From: Actinomadura nitritigenes
Lineage (GTDB): Bacteria; Actinomycetota; Actinomycetes; Streptosporangiales; Streptosporangiaceae
Length of the DNA stretch: 64,000 nt
Reading direction: 5' to 3'
NCBI RefSeq assembly: GCF_017573545.1
Contig: NZ_JAGEOK010000004.1
Location: 1-64,000 of the forward strand
Shown here: positions 35,227 through 44,398 of the stretch, piece after piece
Layout of the letters: each line of letters begins with the position of its first letter
Position numbering within the stretch: position 1 is the stretch's first letter
Translations under genes and position numbers: made by a program
The notes under the pieces: generated by a model
The model's database searches: none
Seen by the model: the letters and a program-made list of their open reading frames with translations, nothing else
What the model was told of the DNA's origin: nothing

Positions 35227-38200
35227 TCACCGCCGGCTCACCGCCTCGATGACCTCCTCGTCGAGGCCGGCGAGGCGCAGCGCGTCCGCCCTGCTCAGCA
35301 CCTCCGCCGGGCCGCCGCCCGCTCCATCGGCCGCCGGGCCGCCGTCCGCGGACACGCCGTCCGCCGGTGCGGCGCCGGGCGGGGCGCCGCGCAGCGCCGC
35401 CGCCGCGCCCGACAGCCGGGCCGCCCGCTCCGCCGCGCCCTCCGCCGCCGCCAGCCCGGCGAGGGCGTCGACCGCGCGGGCGGCGTCCATGAACGCGCCC
35501 CGGGACGCCGCGCCCCCGGCCGCCTCCCGGAACCGGGACCGGGCCGCGCCCTGGTCGCCGCGCGCGGCGGCCACCCGGCCGAGCCCGATCAGCGCGGTCG
35601 CGCGCCCGCCGACGCTCTTGATCCAGTGCGGGTCGAACCGGTCGAGGGCGTCCGAGTACAGCCGCTCGGCGGTGCCGAGGTCGCCGTCGAGGAGCGCGAT
35701 GTCGCCGAGGCCGCGCAGCGCCGCCGCGAGGTAGGTGGCGCTGCCCGCACGGCGCGCGACGGCCGCGGCGCGCTCGTAGTCGGCGCGGGCCGCGTCCCGG
35801 TCGTCGCCGATCCGGTGGTCGCCGCGGTTGACGAGCAGGTCGGCGGTGTCGTCCAGGGCGCCGAGCTGCTCGGTGAGGACGAGGGCCTCGTCGGTGAGCG
35901 CGACCGCGGTGGCGCGGTCGCCGCGGTGGGCGGCGAGCCCGGCGAGCGCGTCCAGCGCGAGGGCGGTGCCCCAGCGGTCGCCGAGCACGCGGAACCCGCG
36001 CACCGCCGCCTCGAAGTCCCGCCCGGCCCGCTCGGCGTCGCCGGTGGCGAGCGGCTCGAACCCGGCGATGAAGTGCGCGGCGGCCCGCGCCCACGGGTCC
36101 GGCCCGTCGCGCCGGGCGAGGACCAGCGCGTACGCGGAGTGCGCGTCCGGCTCGTCCGCGCGGCGCATCATCCACAGGAACGGGAGGGCCGGGTGGCGGC
36201 CGGTCCTCCCGTCCGCCCACACCGCTTCGAGCGCCGCCTCCGCCGCCGTGCGGTGCCGCCGCCACACCTCGCGGCCCGCCGCGTCCGCCCCGGCGTGCAG
36301 CACGCACGTCGCGTACTCCTCCTCCAGGCCGGGCGGCGGGACGGGGCCCGCGGCGTCCAGCAGCGCGGCGGCCTGCGCCGCGACCGACACCCCGCGGATC
36401 CACAGGTAGCCCGCCATCGCCGCCGACAGCCGCAGCCCCGTCGGCACGTCCCGCGCCTCGGCGGCCCGGCTCAGCGCGGCCAGCAGGTTGCCGTGCTCGG
36501 CCCCGAGGACCCGCAGCCATTCGAGCTGGCCGGCGCCGCGCAGCTGCGGGTCGGCGGTCCGCGCCAGCTCCAGGAAGTAGCGCGCGTGCGCGTCCCCGGC
36601 CTCGCCGGGGTCGCCGCCGCGCTCCGCCCCGTACGCGCGGATCGTCTCCAGCATCCGGTACCGGCCGCCCGACAGCTCCAGCAGCGACTTGTCGACGAGC
36701 GCCTCCAGCGCGTCGCCGTCGTCGCCGCACACCTCCCGCGCCGCGTCCGGCGTCGCGCCGCCCGCGAAGACGGTGAACCGCTCCGCGGCGCGCCGCTCGC
36801 CGCCGGTCAGCAGGTCCCAGCTCCACGCGACGACCGCGCGCAGCGTGCGGTGCCGCTCGTCCGCGGTGCGGCTGCCGCGCGACGGGACGCCGAGCCGGTC
36901 GCCGAGCCGGTCCCCGAGGTCGGCGACGTCCATGGTGCGCAGCCGCGCCGCCGCCAGCTCGATCGCGAGCGGCAGGTCGTCCAGCGCCGCGCAGATCCGC
37001 CGGACGGCCCGCGGGTCCGCCGCGAACCCGCGCCGCACCGCCGACGCCCGCGCGGTGAACAGCCGGACGGCCGAGTCGCCGTCCAGCGGGCGGACGGGCC
37101 ACAGGTGCTCGCCGGTGATGCCGAGCGGTTCGCGGCTGGTCGCGAGGATCCGCAGCCCCGGGCACGCGGCGAGCAGCCGCGCGGCGAGCGCGGCGACCGC
37201 GTCCACGACGTGCTCGCAGTTGTCCAGGACGAGCAGCAGCGTCCGGTCGGCGAGCGCCGCGGCGAGCCGGTCCTCCGGGTCCTTCGCGGCGTCCGGGGCC
37301 TGGAGGCCCGACTCGCGCAGGCCGAGGGCGCCGAGCAGCGCGCGCGGCAGCGACGCGCCGTCCCGCAGCGGCGCCAGTTCGGCGAAGCACGCCGGCCCGG
37401 CCGCGCCGCGGCCGCCGGTCCGGCCCGCCACCTCGACGGCCAGCCGCGTCTTCCCGACCCCGCCGGGCCCGGTGAGCGTCACCAGGCGCGCCGTGCCGAG
37501 CAGGTCCGCGACGCCTTCGACGTCGCCGTCGCGGCCGACGAGCGCGGTCAGCGGCGCGGGCGGCCGCACCGGCGCCGGGGCCGGGTCGCCGCGCAGCAGG
37601 TCCCGGTGCAGGGCGGCGAGGTCCGCGGACGGGTCCGTGCCGAGTTCGTCGGCGAGCCGGCGCCGCGTCTCCTCGAACACCACGAGCGCCTCGGCCCGCC
37701 CGCCGCCGTCCCGCAGCGCCCGCATCAGCAGCCCGGCGAGCCGCTCGCGCAGCGGATGCCGTCCGAGGAGTTCCCGCAGCTCGGGCACCACGTCGCGGTG
37801 GCGGCCCCGGCCCAGGTCGGCCTCGATCCGGTCCTCGCGGGCGGCGAGCCCGCGCTCTTCGAGCCGCACGGCCTCGGTCTCGGCCCGCGGCACGTCGGCG
37901 AGCGCCGGTCCGCGCCACAGGGCCAGCGCCTCGCCGAGGAGCGCGGCCGCCCGTTCGGGATCGCCGTCGCGCAGCGCGGCCCGGCCCTCGTCCGCGAGCC
38001 GTTCGAACCGTCCCGCGTCCACGTCGCCGGGGTCGACCGCGATCCGGTACCCGCCGCCTGCCGCTCGATCGCCGCGCCCGCGCCGAGCGCCGCCCGCAGC
38101 CGCGACACCTGGGAGTGCAGCGCGTGGCCCGCCGTCCCGCCCTCCGCCAGCCGGTCCGCCGGAACCGCCGCGCCCGGGCGGACGAGCAGCAGCGCCAGCA

Positions 38201-38285
38201 GCGCCCGCCGGGCCGGGCCGCCGAGCGGCACCTCCTCGCCGCCGTCCCGCCACGCCCGGGTCTCGCCCAGGATCCCGAACCGCAT
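35227..38285 (-). pseudogene. SARP/AfsR-type regulator, frameshifted near 38055
   Basis: A reading frame from ATG 38285 encodes the start of a SARP DNA-binding domain (MRFGILGETRAWRDGGEEVPL through SRLRAALGAGAAIERQAA) and then becomes nonsense. The frame one base away takes over with GGGYRIAVDPGDVDAGRFERL, exactly the next segment of the family. It continues with a bacterial transcriptional activation domain, an NB-ARC ATPase (LTGPGGVGKTRLAVEVAG, then LLLVLDNCEHVVDAV) and a long TPR-like C-terminus to 35227. One base appears lost in the G-rich run CAGGCGGCGGG at 38050-38060. The downstream part has no internal frame damage, so this is a recent mutation, an assembly error or recoding. Restored length would be about 1019 residues. 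It follows the SnoaL-like gene by 7 bp. Confidence 0.8.
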
Positions 38286-38292
38286 GCCCGGA

Positions 38293-38679
38293 TCATCCCA
38301 GCCCGGCGACCCCGAACGGGTTGTCGACCGCGTACCGCCAGCACCCGTCCGCGCCGCGCCGCGCCACGTCCGTCGCGGTGCCCTCGATGCGCACCGGGGC
38401 GCCGTCCCGGCCCGTGCCGTCGATCACCCAGTCGACGATCAGCAGCGCGACGTCGCCCGCCGCGTAGACGTGCCGCGGCGTGACCTCGATCGGCACCCCG
38501 AGGGCCACGAACCGCTCGTTGGCCGCGCGGGCCGCCGCGCCGCGCAGGCCGGTGCCCGGCTCGGGCACGAACACCGCGCCGTCCTCGTACAGTTCCGCCA
38601 CCGCCGCGGTGTCCCCGCTGTTGAACCGCTCCTGGAACACCCGTGGGACGTCCTCGGGACGCGTCGCCGACCGCCGCAT
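38293..38679 (-). CDS. SnoaL/DUF4440-like NTF2-fold protein
   Basis: ATG 38679 with GGAAGG six bases upstream gives 128 residues. It has the NTF2-like cone fold pattern: an N-terminal helix DVPRVFQERFNSGDTAAVAELYEDGAVFVPEPG, then strands ending in WRYAVDNPFG. Members include polyketide cyclases, isomerases and many proteins of unknown role. It leads a minus-strand operon with the SARP-type gene and the flavin monooxygenase. Divergent from the HxlR gene with only 57 bp between starts, so that region must hold both promoters; an HxlR protein may control it. Confidence 0.85.
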   Translation of the reverse strand: MRRSATRPEDVPRVFQERFNSGDTAAVAELYEDGAVFVPEPGTGLRGAAARAANERFVALGVPIEVTPRHVYAAGDVALLIVDWVIDGTGRDGAPVRIEGTATDVARRGADGCWRYAVDNPFGVAGLG

Positions 38680-38736
38680 GCCGATCCTTCCGGTAGACAA
38701 GATCGTTGAGACGCGGCAACGCTAGGAGGCCCGTTC

Positions 38737-39099
38737 ATGGCTCACCAAACGGTCAGTCGCCCGGGACTGCCCGCCGACCCCCGCGCGGACGCCGCCGCGC
38801 CGGACCCGTCCTGCCCGGTGGAGATCGCCCTCGACGCGCTGCGCGGGCGGTGGACGACGCTGGTGATCCGCGAACTGCTCCGGGGCGACCGCTCCTTCAC
38901 CGGGCTCCGGGACGCGCTGCCCGCGCTGTCGGACAAGGTGCTCGCCGACCGGCTCGCTCATCTGGTCCGCGCCGGCGTGGCCGACCGGCACCGCGAGCCG
39001 GGGGTGCCGCCGCGCACCCGCTACAGCCTCACCGACCGGGGGCGGCGCCTCGGGCCGGTGCTCCAGGCCCTGTGGGACTGGGGCGCCGCGGCGCCATAG
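38737..39099 (+). CDS. HxlR-family transcriptional regulator
   Basis: This 120-residue winged-helix protein shows the HxlR core: CPVEIALDALRGRWTTLVIRELLRGDRSFTGLRDALPALSDKVLADRLAHLVRAGVADRH, then RTRYSLTDRGRRL as the wing. The Cys in PSCPVE is at the position often used for redox sensing in this family. ATG has GGAGG upstream. It is divergent from the SnoaL-like operon and is a likely local repressor or activator of it. Confidence 0.92.
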   Translation: MAHQTVSRPGLPADPRADAAAPDPSCPVEIALDALRGRWTTLVIRELLRGDRSFTGLRDALPALSDKVLADRLAHLVRAGVADRHREPGVPPRTRYSLTDRGRRLGPVLQALWDWGAAAP

Positions 39100-39140
39100 C
39101 GGGGCCGTGCCGTTCCGAGGGCGGCGTCAGGGGGGCGGCG

Positions 39141-39599
39141 TCAGGGGGCGACGTCGGTGGCGGCGGCGATGACGCGGGTGAGGGTGCCGTGCAGGTCCTT
39201 CAGCTCGTCCAGGCCCATGCCGAGCCGGTCCATGATCGTGGCGGGGATCTTCTCCGCCTGCTCGCGGAGGGCCCGGCCGGTCTCGGTGACGGTGACGGCG
39301 AGGAGCCGCTCGTCCCGGCTGTCGCGCTCCCGGCGGATCAGGTCGGCGGACTCCAGCCGCTTGAGCAGCGGCGACAGCGTGCCCGGGTCGAGCTGGAGCA
39401 GCCGGCTCAGCTCCTTGACCGACAGCTGCCCGTGCTCCCAGAGCGCCAGCATCACCAGGTACTGCGGATGCGTCAGCCCCATCGGCTCCAGGATCGGGCG
39501 GTAGAGCGCGAGCACGCTGCGCGAGGCCACCACCAGCGCGAAGCAGACCTGGTTCTCCAGGGCCAGCGGGTCGGGGACGTCGTCCAGATCACGTGCCAC
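39141..39599 (-). CDS. MarR-family regulator, OhrR-like
   Basis: This 152-residue MarR protein has the OhrR-type N-terminus LENQVCFALVVASRSVLALYRPIL. Cys19 sits where OhrR carries its peroxide-reactive cysteine. The winged helix follows: GLTHPQYLVMLALWEHGQLSVKELSRLLQLDPGTLSPLLKRLESADLIRRERDSRDERL. It probably senses organic hydroperoxides or related electrophiles. No ohr peroxidase lies beside it; instead, two tiny membrane proteins are read divergently, separated by 88 bp with a perfect palindrome. Confidence 0.88.
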   Translation of the reverse strand: MARDLDDVPDPLALENQVCFALVVASRSVLALYRPILEPMGLTHPQYLVMLALWEHGQLSVKELSRLLQLDPGTLSPLLKRLESADLIRRERDSRDERLLAVTVTETGRALREQAEKIPATIMDRLGMGLDELKDLHGTLTRVIAAATDVAP

Positions 39600-39656
39600 G
39601 GTTCCTCCACTCGCCGGGGGCTTCGGCTATAAAGGTTACTACCGCAACGTTTTGTG

Positions 39657-39671
39657 CACCAACGGTTGGTG
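39657..39671. promoter_or_regulatory. palindrome, probable MarR/OhrR operator
   Basis: CACCAAC-G-GTTGGTG is a perfect 7-bp inverted repeat midway between the divergent MarR gene and the tiny membrane protein genes. Size and position suit a MarR dimer acting on both promoters. Confidence 0.6.
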
Positions 39672-39687
39672 AGGCAACGGAGGACGC

Positions 39688-39867
39688 ATGTTCCGCAGGG
39701 AACCCCTGGAAGAGCGCATCGCCCGCCGTCAGGCCGAGCTCGGCCCCCGCCCCCGCGGCGGCGGCCAGTTCGACCACCCCACCGCCAAGTACCTGTTCGT
39801 CGGGCTGCTGGTGGTCACCGTGGCCGCACACGTCATCGGCGGCGTCCTGTTCGCCGTCATGGGCTGA
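39688..39867 (+). CDS. tiny membrane protein, first of a tandem pair
   Basis: This 59-residue protein (ATG 39688, GGAGG upstream) has a charged N-terminus (FRREPLEERIARRQAELG), the conserved block QFDHPTAKYLF, and one transmembrane helix (VGLLVVTVAAHVIGGVLFAVMG) that ends the protein. The next gene repeats the same plan, 11 bp downstream. No known family is recognised. The MarR/OhrR-like gene is divergent, so regulation by that protein is likely. Function unknown. Confidence 0.75.
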   Translation: MFRREPLEERIARRQAELGPRPRGGGQFDHPTAKYLFVGLLVVTVAAHVIGGVLFAVMG

Positions 39868-39878
39868 GAGGGGAACGC

Positions 39879-40076
39879 ATGGCGCTCCGACGGCCGTCCT
39901 TCCTGCCGTCCCTGGACGAACTGGAGCAGCAGGCCCAGGACCGCTCCGCGCAGACCGCCGGGAAGGGCTCCCAGTTCGACCACCCGACCGCCAAGTACCT
40001 GTTCTGGGTCATGCTCGTGGTGACCGTGGTCGCGCACGTCGTCGCCGGGATCGTCTTCCTGGTGATGGGTCACTGA
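39879..40076 (+). CDS. tiny membrane protein, second of a tandem pair
   Basis: This 65-residue paralogue of the preceding protein has an N-terminus containing FLPSLDELEQQAQDRSAQ, then QFDHPTAKYLFW and one helix (VMLVVTVVAHVVAGIVFLVMG). ATG follows AGGGGAA. The shared block with Gln-Phe-Asp-His-Pro-Thr-Ala-Lys-Tyr and a helix with a central Ala-His suggests paired or heteromeric membrane subunits. The stop overlaps the convergent isochorismatase-fold gene by 7 bp. Confidence 0.75.
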   Translation: MALRRPSFLPSLDELEQQAQDRSAQTAGKGSQFDHPTAKYLFWVMLVVTVVAHVVAGIVFLVMGH

Positions 40077-40651
40077 CCCGGGAGTCCGGCGACCCACTCC
40101 GCGCTCGTCATGACGTCGGCCTCGCGCGGGAAGAACCGCTCCACCAGGAACCGGTGCATCTCCTCGTCGGCGTCGTCGCACCCGTCCGACAGGACGATCT
40201 GCGCGTACTGCCGCTCCGTCGCGTCCCGCAGCGCGCTGATGACGACGCCGCTGGTCGCCAGGCCGGTCAGCACGAGCGTCCCGGCGCCGCGCGCGCGGAG
40301 CAGCGCGTCGAGGTCCGTGCCGGCGAACGGGCTGAAGAAGCGCTTGTCGAGGACGGGTTCGCCGGGCAGCGGCGCCACCGCCGGATGGATCCCGCTCTCC
40401 GGGTTCGACTCGGTGATGGCGTCGGTGCCGGCCAGCCCCCGGAACGGCTTGTTCAGCGGCCCGATCTCGGGGTGCCCGTCGCGGTGCACGACCCGGACGT
40501 GGATCACCGGGACGCCCGCCGCGCGGGCCGCCGCCACCGTCTCCGCCAGCCGGGCGAGGTACCGGTCCGCCCGGTCCCCGAGCTGCGCCGCCACGACGCG
40601 CTGGACGTCCATCACCAGAAGGGCCTGCATGCTCGCGTTCACGGCGGACAT
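40070..40651 (-). CDS. isochorismatase-fold hydrolase lacking the catalytic cysteine
   Basis: From ATG 40651 (193 residues) the fold is clear: LLVMDVQR (Asp15), VLDKRFFSPFAGTDLDALL (Lys103) and LVLTGLATSGVVISALRDATERQY. Cysteine hydrolases of this family carry Cys where this protein has Val136. True isochorismatases also lack the Cys and use only the Asp, so an isochorismatase-like reaction, another chemistry or inactivity are all possible. Start choice is uncertain (GTG 40642 or ATG 40630 also fit); the open frame to 40921 is unsupported. It is divergent from the PhzF-like gene. Confidence 0.82.
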   Translation of the reverse strand: MSAVNASMQALLVMDVQRVVAAQLGDRADRYLARLAETVAAARAAGVPVIHVRVVHRDGHPEIGPLNKPFRGLAGTDAITESNPESGIHPAVAPLPGEPVLDKRFFSPFAGTDLDALLRARGAGTLVLTGLATSGVVISALRDATERQYAQIVLSDGCDDADEEMHRFLVERFFPREADVMTSAEWVAGLPGQ

Positions 40652-40739
40652 CCCACCGCACGCCGGGACGCGGCGTCCAACAGCCGCCCGGCCGGATCGA
40701 CAACGGCCGGTTGTAGCCGCAGCGTGGTTGACTGGCCGG

Positions 40740-41399
40740 ATGATCGACCACGAGGTGCTGCGCGTGTTCTGCGGCCCGGACGGCGCGCACGGCAACCGGC
40801 TCGGGGTCGTCCGCGACGGCGCCGCCGTCCCCGGCGAGGCCCGCCGCCAGGCGGTCGCCAGGGAGCTCGGCTTCAGCGAGACGATCTTCATCGACGACGC
40901 CGGGCGCGGCGCGATCGACATCTACACGCCGTCCGCCCGGCTGCCGTTCGCCGGGCATCCGTGCGTCGGCGCCGCCTGGCTGCTCGGCGTGCCCGCCCTG
41001 GTCACGGCGGCGGGCCCGGTGGACGTCCGGCGCGACGGCGACCTCACCTGGATCGCCGGGCGGGCCGAGTGGGCGCCCGGCCGCACGCTGCGCGAGTACG
41101 GGTCCGCCGGGGTGGTCGACGCGCTCCCCGTCCCGCCGCCCGGCGAGTGGATCTACGCGTGGGCCTGGGAGGACGAGCCGTCCGGCCGGGTCCGCGCCCG
41201 CGGCTTCCCCGGCCGCGGCGACGGCATCGACGAGGACGAGGCGACCGGCGCCGCCGCGCTGCTGCTCACGGCCCGGCTCGGCCGCCCGCTGGTCGTCACC
41301 CAGGGGCGCGGCTCGCAGATCATGACGGCGCCGCTGCCCGGCGGCCTCATCGAGGTGGCCGGGCGGGTCCGGCGGGACGGGCCCGGTCAAACCGGTTGA
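40740..41399 (+). CDS. PhzF-family isomerase-like protein
   Basis: This 219-residue PhzF/DapF-fold protein has the conserved Glu in ARELGFSETIFID (base position of PhzF), the block IYTPSARLPFAGHPCVGAAWLLG and the C-terminal DEDEATGAAALLLTARLGRPL. It is shorter than typical PhzF (around 280 residues) through a reduced middle. Most family members are of unknown function, so no phenazine role is implied. ATG 40740 directly follows a GCCGG run without a clear ribosome site. The next gene (methyltransferase) starts 21 bp later, suggesting an operon. Confidence 0.85.
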   Translation: MIDHEVLRVFCGPDGAHGNRLGVVRDGAAVPGEARRQAVARELGFSETIFIDDAGRGAIDIYTPSARLPFAGHPCVGAAWLLGVPALVTAAGPVDVRRDGDLTWIAGRAEWAPGRTLREYGSAGVVDALPVPPPGEWIYAWAWEDEPSGRVRARGFPGRGDGIDEDEATGAAALLLTARLGRPLVVTQGRGSQIMTAPLPGGLIEVAGRVRRDGPGQTG

Positions 41400-41420
41400 C
41401 CCGGCTGCGAGCATGGCCTC

Positions 41421-42179
41421 ATGGACCGCACGTTCGATGATCTGGTGGACGAGGCCGCCGCCGCCCCCGTCGACGGCTGGGACTTCTCCTGGCTCGCCGG
41501 CCGGGCGACCGAGCAGCGCCCCTCGTGGGGGTACCAGCGGCTGATGAGCGGGCGGCTCGCCCATGCCACCGCCGCGCTGGACCTGCAGACCGGCGGCGGC
41601 GAGGTGCTCGCCGAGGCCCCCGCGTTCCCGCCGACGATGGTCGCGACCGAGGCGTGGCCGCCGAACGTCGCCAAGGCGACCCGGCTGCTGCACCCGCGGG
41701 GCGCCGCCGTGGTCGTCCACCCGGAGGAGCCGCCGCTCCCGTTCGCCGACGGCGCCTTCGACCTGGTCACCAGCCGCCACCCCGCCGTCGTCGAGTGGGC
41801 GGAGATCGCCCGTGTCCTCACGCCCGGCGGCACCTACTTCGCCCAGCACGTCGGCCCCGCCAGCGCCTTCGAGGTGACCGAGTACTTCCTCGGCCCGCAG
41901 CCCGAGGCGCGCCGCAGGCGCGACCCGGAGATCGAGAGCGCGGACGCCCGCGCCGCCGGCCTCGACATCGTCGACCTGCGCACGGAGCGGCTCCGCATGG
42001 AGTTCTTCGACATCGGCGCGGTCGTCTACTTCCTGCGCAAGGTGATCTGGATCGTCCCCGGCTTCACCGTCGAGCGCCACCGCGGCCGGCTCCGGGAGCT
42101 GGACGAGCGGATCCGGCGCGACGGGCCGTTCGTCGCGCACTCGTCCCGGTCCCTCGTCGAGGCCCGCAGGCCGCTGTGA
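41421..42179 (+). CDS. class I SAM-dependent methyltransferase
   Basis: This 252-residue Rossmann-like methyltransferase has motif I in ALDLQTGGGEVL and the motif II/III region at DGAFDLVTSRHPAVVEWAEIARVLTPGGTYFAQHVG. The methyl acceptor cannot be told. It is probably co-transcribed with the PhzF-like gene, 21 bp upstream. A strong hairpin begins at its stop codon. Confidence 0.88.
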   Translation: MDRTFDDLVDEAAAAPVDGWDFSWLAGRATEQRPSWGYQRLMSGRLAHATAALDLQTGGGEVLAEAPAFPPTMVATEAWPPNVAKATRLLHPRGAAVVVHPEEPPLPFADGAFDLVTSRHPAVVEWAEIARVLTPGGTYFAQHVGPASAFEVTEYFLGPQPEARRRRDPEIESADARAAGLDIVDLRTERLRMEFFDIGAVVYFLRKVIWIVPGFTVERHRGRLRELDERIRRDGPFVAHSSRSLVEARRPL

Positions 42180-42207
42180 GCGGGGCCCGGCCGGAACCGG
42201 GCCCCGC
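42180..42207. terminator. bidirectional hairpin terminator
   Basis: A perfect 11-bp stem (42180-42190 with 42197-42207) and 6-nt loop lie between the convergent methyltransferase and acetyltransferase genes. Confidence 0.7.
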
Positions 42208-42213
42208 CACCGC

Positions 42214-42960
42214 CTACCGCAGCGAGATGTGCAGGATCTCGGCCGCGCGCTCGTAGCCGGCGCGCCGGTAGATGCGCTCCGCGCCGTCGTTGTCCGGCAT
42301 GAGGAACGGCGTGCTGATGCCGGCGCCGCGTCCCTCGCGGGTGAGCCAGGCCGTCAGCGCCGCCGCGATCCCGCGCCGCCGGTGCGACGCGCGCACGCCG
42401 ACGCCCGCGAGCTCGCTGACGCCCTCGTGCGGCGGCCCGAACTGGCCGGCGCCGGCGCCCTCGCCGGTCGCCGCGTCCACGGCGAGGGCGACCAGGCCGC
42501 CCCGGTCGGCGACCGCGCGCAGGCGCGCCACGTCGTGAGCCGTGGCCTCCGGCATGCCGTACGCCTCGCTCTGCACCCGGGCGACCTGCCACAGCTGCGC
42601 GTCGTCCGAGGCCCGGACGATCTCGAACGCGCCGTCCACGGCGGGCATCGGCGGCGTCCCGGCGCAGGTGAGGATCGGCAGCCGCCGCTCGACGGCGAAC
42701 CCGGCCGCGAGCAGCGCCGCCTCCACGGCGGGCGCCGCCGCGGGCAGGTACTCCAGCCGCGGCGTCCGGCGCCGGTCCGCGAACGCGCCGACGAGGTCGC
42801 GGACGTCGCTCGGACCGGGCCGTGCACCGTCGTCCGGGACGGCGTAGTTGAAGAAGAGGCCGTCGCCGTGCTCGTCGAAACGGGCCAGGAACGGCGGAAC
42901 GCGGACGGCGGTGTCGCCCGCGGCGGCACGCAGGTAGGCGTGCACGTCGGATTCGAACAT
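42214..42960 (-). CDS. GNAT-family N-acetyltransferase
   Basis: This 248-residue protein has two parts. A poorly conserved N-terminal half is followed by a GNAT domain (about 110-245) with SELAGVGVRASHRRRGIAAALTAWL, the acetyl-CoA pyrophosphate-binding motif, and TPFLMPDNDGAERIYRRAGYERA near the end. The substrate is unknown. It stands alone; the 181-bp gap to the epoxide hydrolase gene shows nothing else. Confidence 0.85.
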   Translation of the reverse strand: MFESDVHAYLRAAAGDTAVRVPPFLARFDEHGDGLFFNYAVPDDGARPGPSDVRDLVGAFADRRRTPRLEYLPAAAPAVEAALLAAGFAVERRLPILTCAGTPPMPAVDGAFEIVRASDDAQLWQVARVQSEAYGMPEATAHDVARLRAVADRGGLVALAVDAATGEGAGAGQFGPPHEGVSELAGVGVRASHRRRGIAAALTAWLTREGRGAGISTPFLMPDNDGAERIYRRAGYERAAEILHISLR

Positions 42961-43141
42961 GGTGAGGAAACCCCAACTGGGCAGGTGAAAAGGGGAACGG
43001 CGTGTTCGGGCCGCTCCGGAACCGGCACCGGAGGCGGGACGCGGCGTCCCGTCCGGTGGTGCGCAGCGGCCCGTCAGCGGGTCGCAGGCACAGGCCTCAC
43101 TCCTCGAGTCCGTGATCGATCGACGGGGGCAATCTACCGCG

Positions 43142-44365
43142 TCAGCGGCGGCCGCGGAACGTGCGGCGGAGGTCGGCGACCCACTCCTCGGGGATCTCCC
43201 ACGGGATGAAGTGGCCGCCGTGGTCGTGCGCCGTGAGGTTGACGTGGTTGTACCAGGCGCCGCGCTCGCTCCGGGCGAAGTGCTCGACCCGCTGCTCGGT
43301 GGTGACGCCCGGAGGGTTCTCGTAGGCGACGAACGTGATGCCGGTCGGCGCCTCGACCACGGGCCACCGGTCGTGCGACGGCGTCCACGGGTACCGGTTG
43401 TTGTTGGCGTACGTGCGGACGGACGTGCCGATCGAGTTGGTCACCCAGAAGATCATCGCGTGGGTGAGCAGGTCGTCCCGGCCGAACACCGTCTCGATGT
43501 CGCCGCCGTCGTCGCTCCACCGCGTCCACCGCTGGAGGATCCAGGCGAGCATCCCGGCGGGCGAGTCGGACAGCCCGTACGCCAGCGTGGACGGCTCCAG
43601 CATGTGCGCCACGAGATGCACGGCGAACCGCCGCTCCATCTCGATGGCGCGGGCGCGGACGTCGGCGGGCACGCCCTCCGGGAGCGGGCGCCCGCCGGTG
43701 ATGTCCCACCCCCGGTCGCCGTTGAACAGGGTGAGCATCTGGCCGGAGCCGATGTGGATCCCGTACAGCTCGTCGGCGTACTTGTGCCCGAGCTGCCCGG
43801 CGACCATGGCGCCGACGTCGCAGCCCGCCGCCGCGTACCGCTCGTACCCGAGCGTCCGGGTCATGAGGGCGTGCCAGAGGTCGGCGACCTTCCAGTAGTT
43901 CATGTCCGGGTGGTCCGGCAGCGGGCCGGAGAACCCGAACCCCGGGAACGACGGGACGATCACGTCGAACGCCTCGGCGGGATCGCCGCCGTGCGCGCCC
44001 GGGTCCGCGAGCGGGTCGACGACCTTGGCCCAGTGCCAGAACGTCCAGGGCCAGCCGTGCGTGAGGATCAGCGGCGTCGGGTCCGGGCCGGCGCCCGGCC
44101 GGCGCATGAAGTGCACCGGCACGCCCTCGACGTCCACGCGGTAGTGCTCGTAGGCGTTGATGGCGGCCTCGGCCTTGCGCCAGTCGTACCCGTCCCGCCA
44201 GTACTCGACGAGCCCTTGCAGGTAGGAGCGCTTCACGCCGTAGTAGCCGTCGTCGTTGCCGACGTCGTCCGGCCAGCGCGTCAGCGCCAGCCGCCGCCGC
44301 AGGTCGTCGAGCACGTCGTCGGGCACGTGGATCGGTGCCGGTTCCAGCGGGAACGAGCCGGTCAT
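43142..44365 (-). CDS. epoxide hydrolase (EHN-type alpha/beta hydrolase)
   Basis: This 407-residue enzyme has the N-terminal EHN domain (PIHVPDDVLDDLRRRLALTRWPDD, then YLQGLVEYWRDGYDWRKAEAAIN) found in microsomal-type epoxide hydrolases. The oxyanion-side motif LTHGWPWTFWHW and the nucleophile Asp in GCDVGAMVAG follow. The final His is in HDHGGHFIPWE. It hydrates epoxides to diols. ATG has GGAGG upstream and an AT-rich stretch 35-65 bp before it. It follows the NTF2-like gene by 66 bp; the two may be linked, since some NTF2-fold proteins are also epoxide hydrolases. Confidence 0.92.
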   Translation of the reverse strand: MTGSFPLEPAPIHVPDDVLDDLRRRLALTRWPDDVGNDDGYYGVKRSYLQGLVEYWRDGYDWRKAEAAINAYEHYRVDVEGVPVHFMRRPGAGPDPTPLILTHGWPWTFWHWAKVVDPLADPGAHGGDPAEAFDVIVPSFPGFGFSGPLPDHPDMNYWKVADLWHALMTRTLGYERYAAAGCDVGAMVAGQLGHKYADELYGIHIGSGQMLTLFNGDRGWDITGGRPLPEGVPADVRARAIEMERRFAVHLVAHMLEPSTLAYGLSDSPAGMLAWILQRWTRWSDDGGDIETVFGRDDLLTHAMIFWVTNSIGTSVRTYANNNRYPWTPSHDRWPVVEAPTGITFVAYENPPGVTTEQRVEHFARSERGAWYNHVNLTAHDHGGHFIPWEIPEEWVADLRRTFRGRR

Positions 44366-44398
44366 CGTCGCCTCCTGCGGCCGGTCGAGCGGACCAGG

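Noticed and set aside
39593..41440. Long plus-strand frame covering the tiny membrane proteins and the isochorismatase-fold gene
   Set aside because: It is in a different frame from the two tiny proteins, whose starts, ribosome sites and mutual similarity are convincing.
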